A DNA stretch of 42,671 nt from Chloroflexota bacterium. GTDB taxonomy: Bacteria > Chloroflexota > Dormibacteria > Dormibacterales > Dormibacteraceae. A program made the translations under genes and the position numbers. Below are positions 40,437 to 42,671 of this stretch, piece by piece. The notes under the pieces were generated by a model. It saw nothing but the letters and a program-made list of their open reading frames with translations, was not told the DNA's origin and did not search any database. The DNA is taken from NCBI GenBank assembly GCA_005880175.1, contig VBJR01000215.1, positions 392 through 43,062 of the forward strand. Direction: 5' to 3'. The first letter of the stretch is position 1, and each line of letters opens with the position of its first letter.

Positions 40437-41444
40437 ATGGGCGGCATGATGCCGTGGCCGGCCTCTCCGTGGACCGTCGAGCGCCGGGGGCACGTCGGGT
40501 TCGCGCTCCAGGTGTTCCCCGTGGACACGCCGGCCGACCCCGGACGTCGACTGCTTGCCGCGGCCCGCATGGCAGAGGAGCTCGACTTCGACGCGTTCTT
40601 CGTGGGCGACCATCCGGCGTGGCAGCTCGATCCCTGGGTACACCTGGCAGCGATCGCGGTGACCACCGAGAGAATCCGGCTGGGAGTGCACGTCGCCTGC
40701 GCTCTGTACCGCCACCCCGTCATGACGGCACGGCTGGCGGCGGATATCGACAACCTGTCCGGTGGTCGGCTGGTCCTGGGTCTCGGAATCGGCTGGGACG
40801 AGAACGAGTTCGCCAACCTCGGCCTCCCGTTTCCGTCGCTCGCCGAGCGGCACGAGGCGCTGGACGAGACGATCGCGATCTTGCGTGGCGTCTGGGGTGA
40901 GGAGCCGTTCACCTTCTCCGGTCGCCACTTCCGGACCACCGGAGCGCTTGTCAGTCCGCCGCCGCTCCAGCGGCCCGGTCCGCCGCTGCTCATCGCTGGC
41001 ACGGGCGAGCGAAGGACGCTTCGCCAGGTGGCGGAACGGGGCGACGCCTGCGGCCTCTTCCAGATCGACATCGCAAGCGGTGACCTACTCTCGGATGACG
41101 ACATCCGTCGCAAACTGACGGTGCTGCGCCGCCACTGCGAGTCGCTGGGTCGTCCGTACGACTCGGTGCTACGCACCTACGGAACGGGCTGGACCATCCT
41201 GGCCGGCGACGAGGCACGGCTGGCTGAGAAGCTGCGCCGCTACTTTCCGAACGGCATGGCGGAGCGGTACACGGGGGCGTGGCGCAACTGGGTTTTCGCC
41301 GCCACTCCCGAGCGGGCGGCGGCGCACTTCCGCGCTCTCGCCGAGGCGGGCATCCAGTACTTCGTGGTCGAAACGCTGGATGCGGCCGACGAGGAGACGA
41401 TCCAGCTGCTCGCGACTGACGTGATACCGCGCGTCGCGCGGTGA
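40437..41444 (+). CDS. LLM class (luciferase-like) oxidoreductase
   Basis: 335 residues. Luciferase-like TIM barrel: MAEELDFDAFFVGDHPAWQ, TTERIRLGVHVACALYRHP, LAADIDNLSGGRLVLGLGIG, and WGEEPFTFSGRHF with PPLQRPGPPLLIAG typical of F420-dependent and related LLM enzymes. Substrate unknown. ATG 40437 used; ATG 40446 is also possible. No operon partner; a strong UUCG hairpin follows. Confidence 0.9.
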   Translation: MGGMMPWPASPWTVERRGHVGFALQVFPVDTPADPGRRLLAAARMAEELDFDAFFVGDHPAWQLDPWVHLAAIAVTTERIRLGVHVACALYRHPVMTARLAADIDNLSGGRLVLGLGIGWDENEFANLGLPFPSLAERHEALDETIAILRGVWGEEPFTFSGRHFRTTGALVSPPPLQRPGPPLLIAGTGERRTLRQVAERGDACGLFQIDIASGDLLSDDDIRRKLTVLRRHCESLGRPYDSVLRTYGTGWTILAGDEARLAEKLRRYFPNGMAERYTGAWRNWVFAATPERAAAHFRALAEAGIQYFVVETLDAADEETIQLLATDVIPRVAR

Positions 41445-41481
41445 CAGCGTTGGTCCAGGACCTCGGTCAACAGAGGTGGCA

Positions 41482-41505
41482 GCGCTGCAACTTCGGTTGC
41501 AGCGC
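41482..41505. terminator. 10-bp perfect stem with TTCG tetraloop
   Basis: GCGCTGCAAC-TTCG-GTTGCAGCGC between the convergent LLM and DUF2218 genes. A very stable hairpin; no T-tract on either side. Probably a two-way terminator. Confidence 0.6.
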
Positions 41506-41535
41506 CGCGGGTTCGAGTCAGGTCGCGCCGGCGGC

Positions 41536-42204
41536 CTACCCCAGCACCCACCTGAGCACCCGTGCCGCGGCGGGCGGGACTCGATGCGTCGGGAGACGGC
41601 TGGCGAAGCGCTTCAGGACCAGCACGTTCACGGCCATGGCCGCGAGCTTCAGCGCGATGAGGGCCAGGACCAGGTCAGCGCCCAAGCCGGCCCACTGCCG
41701 GACCGCCAGCACGCCGACCCCGATCAGCCCCAGGTGGAAAGCGACCGCCAGCGCGCCGGCCACCACCAGCAGCAGCGTCGGGAGGCCCAGGCCATGCCCT
41801 GCCGTTCGTCCCCCTGGCTCGGGTGACGTGACGGAGTCCTCACGGCCGAGGGACGTGAGCGCGAGAGGCGCCTGCCAGGTCACCCGCAACCGATCGCGGC
41901 TGCCGATCACCTCCAGGCGCCCGCCCACCAGATCCTGGAGCCGCCGCAGTGCCTCCTCGTCGGTGGCCTCGACGCGCAGCGCCAGTGTCTCGGGCGTCGC
42001 CTCGAGGGAGCACCGACCCCGATCGGCCCTGAGGACCGCGTAGGAATCGCACCATTCGAGGCTCCGCAGGCCGGACCGGTGCTCCGCGTCCCCGGTCGGG
42101 CCCCGGTGGAGCGGGCGCTCGAGCATGTGGCCGGCATGGCGGCACAGCTGGGCGAGGTGCCGCCTCGCCTGTGCGGTCTCGAGGCGGGCTTCGGCGGTCA
42201 GCAT
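41536..42204 (-). CDS. DUF2218 domain protein with C-terminal membrane part
   Basis: 222 residues. The DUF2218 domain (about 1-115) reads ARRHLAQLCRHAGHM, then CSLEATPETLALRVEATDEE with ALRRLQDLVGGRLEVI and LRVTWQ. The C-terminal part has two hydrophobic segments (TLLLVVAGALAVAFHLGLIG; LVLALIALKLAAMAVNVLVL). DUF2218 proteins often neighbour iron-uptake genes, though none is seen here. The ATG overlaps the stop of the methyltransferase by seven bases. Confidence 0.82.
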   Translation of the reverse strand: MLTAEARLETAQARRHLAQLCRHAGHMLERPLHRGPTGDAEHRSGLRSLEWCDSYAVLRADRGRCSLEATPETLALRVEATDEEALRRLQDLVGGRLEVIGSRDRLRVTWQAPLALTSLGREDSVTSPEPGGRTAGHGLGLPTLLLVVAGALAVAFHLGLIGVGVLAVRQWAGLGADLVLALIALKLAAMAVNVLVLKRFASRLPTHRVPPAAARVLRWVLG

Positions 42205-42671
42205 GCCGTTCCGGCGTTCCCGGAAGGCAGCCTGGTGACGGCGGTCAGCCAGGCCTGGATACCTTCGGGTTCGACGAGGCTGTCGATGGTCGTCTCCTCG
42301 ATCGAGTCGATGTGCCAGCCGTCTGCGAATGCCGCTTCGATCTCCTCCCGGGTCAGCCTGTGGGCACGGCCGGGCCGCTCCCGGGCCTCCCTGTCGCTGA
42401 ACCCGAGCATGAAGTAGCGACCGCCGTGAGCGGCGACCGAGCGCAGGGCATCGACGTACGCGGCGCGGTCCTCGCCGGCGAACAGGTGGAACAGCCCGCA
42501 GTCGAGGATCGCGTCGAAGGACTCCCCGAGGTCGGCCAGCCGGCGCGCGTCGTGGACGAGGAAGCGTGCCGCGAGACCCCGCTCGCGTGCCTTGTCCCGC
42601 GCAGCCTGGACGGCGTTCGAGGCGAGGTCCGCACCGGTCGCGTCCAGGCCCAGCCCGGCGGCCATGAGCGC
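42198..42671 (-). CDS. Class I SAM methyltransferase, 5' end outside the window
   Basis: The 157 visible residues cover the middle and C-terminus: GLDATGADLASNAVQAARDK (motif after the SAM-binding loop), ARFLVHDARRLADLGESFDA, ILDCGLFHLF, and GGRYFMLGFSDRE. It matches small-molecule/thiopurine-like methyltransferases. The SAM-binding GxGxG loop lies beyond the window edge. Coupled to the DUF2218 gene downstream. Confidence 0.85.
   Translation of the reverse strand, partial: ALMAAGLGLDATGADLASNAVQAARDKARERGLAARFLVHDARRLADLGESFDAILDCGLFHLFAGEDRAAYVDALRSVAAHGGRYFMLGFSDREARERPGRAHRLTREEIEAAFADGWHIDSIEETTIDSLVEPEGIQAWLTAVTRLPSGNAGTAC

Noticed and set aside
41440..41530. tRNA-like sequence with a long hairpin and GGTTCGAGTC
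   Set aside because: The T-stem does not pair and no acceptor or anticodon stem can be drawn. It is better read as a terminator hairpin between convergent genes.
1..42671. CRISPR array, prophage or insertion sequence with transposase
   Set aside because: No regularly spaced repeats, Cas genes, capsid/terminase genes or transposase motifs were seen. The recombinase-like domain at 24315 lacks a catalytic part.

Overview
The window is about 70% GC by eye and densely coded on both strands, with many GTG starts, four-base ATGA/GTGA overlaps between genes, and several starts that sit 5-20 bases after a TANNNT-type -10 box, which suggests frequent leaderless transcription. It carries three luciferase-like (LLM) oxidoreductase genes, an XRE-TPR regulator of the actinobacterial type, a separate TlpA-like/CcdA pair, an AdoMetDC gene beside a branched-polyamine synthase gene and a PaaX-led oxygenase cluster. 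This points to Actinomycetota or a neighbouring high-GC soil lineage (Chloroflexota/Dormibacterota-like). The sequence alone does not decide between them.

Layout. 1-7464: end of a PHB-depolymerase-type esterase; EamA exporter divergent from an Lrp regulator; LLM oxidoreductase divergent from a MarR regulator with a perfect palindromic operator; a beta-propeller (BNR) gene translationally coupled to a MoaD/ThiS-like protein ending in Gly-Gly; an MFS transporter and a broken DNA polymerase IV gene. 7495-11124: the most unusual region, a tandem pair of helical-NUDIX-TIR genes with an ATGA junction, divergent from a P-loop nucleoside-kinase-like gene. It resembles an anti-phage (NAD-depleting) module, but both copies are interrupted as written. 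11121-20111: LLM oxidoreductase, TypA/BipA, EI24 membrane protein, trehalose-6-phosphate phosphatase, GH63 glucosidase, a small acidic protein, an XRE-TPR regulator.

20112-25487: putative membrane protein, DinB-family protein coupled to a YcaQ-like DNA glycosylase, a response regulator followed by a 23-codon leader-peptide ORF, AdoMetDC (speH-like) and a frameshifted bpsA; divergently, a methyltransferase fused to a tyrosine-recombinase-type N-terminal domain. 25533-34411: TlpA-like/CcdA thiol-redox pair, HTH protein, RDD and SRPBCC proteins, class-A beta-lactamase-fold hydrolase, PNPOx-like protein, FdhD, RibD-like reductase, CPBP protease, membrane-anchored protein. 34408-38828: a leftward phenylacetyl-CoA-oxygenase-like operon (paaX, paaA, paaD, paaB, paaC, zinc ribbon, PLP aminotransferase). 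38905-42671: tRNA-His, HigB/HigA-type toxin-antitoxin pair, LLM oxidoreductase, DUF2218 membrane protein and part of a SAM methyltransferase.

A recurrent oddity is that at least four genes or gene junctions (pol IV, second NUDIX-TIR copy, bpsA, paaB/paaC) lack an internal segment and change frame exactly at the gap. One or two further starts (MFS, zinc ribbon) are missing. This may be real decay, or a systematic sequencing/assembly fault at GC-rich hairpins, and it should be settled before functional conclusions are drawn from those genes.
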